In this document: piece after piece, positions 62,961 to 64,000 of the stretch
How positions within the stretch are numbered: the first letter of the stretch is position 1
How the letters are laid out: each line of letters starts with the position of its first letter
Made by a program: the position numbers and the translations under genes
From: Acridotheres tristis
Taxonomy: Eukaryota; Chordata; Aves; Passeriformes; Sturnidae
Direction of reading: 5' to 3'
Assembly (NCBI GenBank): GCA_037013685.1
Contig: CM072919.1
Location: forward strand, 25,212,255-25,276,254
DNA: 64,000 nucleotides
The notes under the pieces: model-generated
Told to the model about the DNA's origin: nothing
Database searches by the model: none
Seen by the model: the letters and a program-made list of their open reading frames with translations, nothing else

Positions 62961-64000
62961 ATGGGCGCTAAGGTCTCAACAGCTCAGAGGGAAATGTTTC
63001 TCCAAGTTGCGGGTTCCCTTGAGGGTGGGAGAATTCGGTTCTCGCGGGGGGTTTTAAAATCGTTTATCAAGTGGCTGGCTACTCAATTCCCCGAGGCGTC
63101 ACCCCGGGATATGGACTCCCTAACGTTTTGGGAAAAGGTCGGACAGCGGCTACTGACGTTGAGCCGACAGGGTGACGCCTCTGTCGATAAATATTACACC
63201 CTGTTTATCCAAATTAAAGACCTTGTAAAAAGAAAAGGGGGAAGAGAGAGCCAGCCGCTGCAGTTTTCCCCAGTTGGTCCCTCTCCCTCCTACTCTCGTC
63301 CCGCTCCCTCTTCCCTGGGGTCGGGAGGCTCAAGACGGACAGAACGGCATGAGCCGTCGGCAAACAAATCGCCTTGCTCCTCTCGGTCTCCCCGACGCCC
63401 TAGCCCTGGCAGCTCGGTACCGGCTGCCAGGGAGCCTTCTCCTACTCCTTCTACCCAAAGTTGCGCCTCCCAAAGTTCAATCCCCAGTTCTAGCGCGGTT
63501 CCTACCCCTAAACCCGCCCTTAGAAGTTGTCGTTCTCGTATCCCCACTCCCAAACCGTCACCCTCGACCCCTAAGTCTGTCCGATTTCAGTTGGATCCCT
63601 TGGAGCCACAAAATGGCCCCCAGAACGCCGAGGCACAAGATGGCGCCGGCCACGTGGCGTGGTCGGCTCATGGTGTCTCGGGTTCTTCTCCCCATAATCC
63701 CTTTGTACAAGACCCGCTCCCTCCCCCTCCGTTTGTGGCTCCGCCCCCGAATCCCTTCGCCAACCCCTTCCTTTTCCCTCCCCCCTTCCCTATCCCCTCC
63801 TATAATCCCTCCTACAGCCCTGCCCCTGAACACTCCCCTTGGGGGAAGGTCCCTACCCCGAACGCTCCTCCCCAATCCCCGCCCCCTCTCCCGCCGCGTG
63901 CCCCTCCTCCTCCTACGTCGGAAGGTTCCGCCCATTCTCATGAATGGCGTCAGCGTTTTGACTCCTCCTCGGACAGCGGTCCCGCCCATCCGCTCCCGAC
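62961..64000 (+). CDS. gag: gag polyprotein, N-terminal part (runs off window)
   Basis: The frame opens at ATG 62961 in a good initiation context (CACCATGG) and stays open for 346 codons to the window edge. The protein starts MGAKVS, a fitting N-myristoylation signal for a matrix protein (Gly2, Ser6). Residues 1 to about 95 look like a small helical matrix domain of betaretroviral size, ending in a basic KRKGG stretch. Residues from about 100 to the edge are a long Pro/Ser-rich and basic linker with a PPPPF run, but no clear PPxY or PTAP late motif that I can see. Capsid, nucleocapsid, pro, pol and env would lie beyond 64000. Gag is the structural precursor that assembles particles at the membrane. 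The frame is unbroken here, with CpG-rich base use unlike the surrounding intron, which suggests recent insertion. Confidence 0.82.
   Translation, partial: MGAKVSTAQREMFLQVAGSLEGGRIRFSRGVLKSFIKWLATQFPEASPRDMDSLTFWEKVGQRLLTLSRQGDASVDKYYTLFIQIKDLVKRKGGRESQPLQFSPVGPSPSYSRPAPSSLGSGGSRRTERHEPSANKSPCSSRSPRRPSPGSSVPAAREPSPTPSTQSCASQSSIPSSSAVPTPKPALRSCRSRIPTPKPSPSTPKSVRFQLDPLEPQNGPQNAEAQDGAGHVAWSAHGVSGSSPHNPFVQDPLPPPPFVAPPPNPFANPFLFPPPFPIPSYNPSYSPAPEHSPWGKVPTPNAPPQSPPPLPPRAPPPPTSEGSAHSHEWRQRFDSSSDSGPAHPLP

Noticed and set aside
62656..63057. 133-residue plus-strand frame overlapping the gag start
   Set aside because: Spans the leader and splice donor and enters gag out of frame.
63558..63989. 143-residue Arg/Gly-rich minus-strand frame
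   Set aside because: It is the antisense of the Pro/Ser-rich gag region; its composition follows from that.

Overview
The window looks like bird nuclear DNA. It is an AT-rich, intron-dominated stretch with several CR1 LINE fragments carrying the avian-style 3' end, and it holds part of a vertebrate TRPM-family gene. No complete gene is present. The species cannot be fixed from the sequence. Human TRPM3 (9q21) is syntenic with the avian Z, so a Z location is likely but is inference.

The backbone of the window is TRPM3 on the minus strand. Seven coding exons lie at 54431-54352, 53711-53507, 44911-44698, 41680-41556, 35449-35278, 16957-16783 and 4813-4690, in transcription order. All have canonical AG/GT splice sites, and their phases fit together into one uninterrupted stretch of 1095 nt (365 codons). 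They encode the N-terminal cytosolic melastatin homology region (MHR1/2, a SLOG-like fold). The first exons lie upstream (above 54431). The rest of the MHR, the channel and the coiled coil lie beyond the low-coordinate end. The 18.3 kb intron between exons 5 and 6 carries the microRNA gene MIR204 on the same strand (about 27631-27725), as in mammals.

The introns hold CR1 fragments in both orientations. Clear ones are at 8480-8730, 8970-10052, 13796-14105, 15290-16595, 37779-37905 and 43551-43690. Weaker ones are at 17455-17745, 18770-19200, 31090-31360 and 60700-61105. There is also a possible antisense LTR at about 46165-46672, an unclassified repeat present in two inverted copies (15181-15283 and 21101-21208), several microsatellites, and an isolated CpG-dense patch at 57170-57345.

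The right end (about 61903-64000) is the 5' part of an endogenous retrovirus on the plus strand, opposite to TRPM3. It has a 5' LTR with CCAAT and TATA elements and a polyadenylation signal, a primer-binding site matching tRNA-Lys1,2 (betaretrovirus-like/ERVK class II), a leader with a strong splice donor, and a gag frame that is open from 62961 to the window edge. The composition is GC- and CpG-rich and the frame has no stop, so this insertion looks young. Its pol, env and 3' LTR are outside the window, so completeness is unknown.
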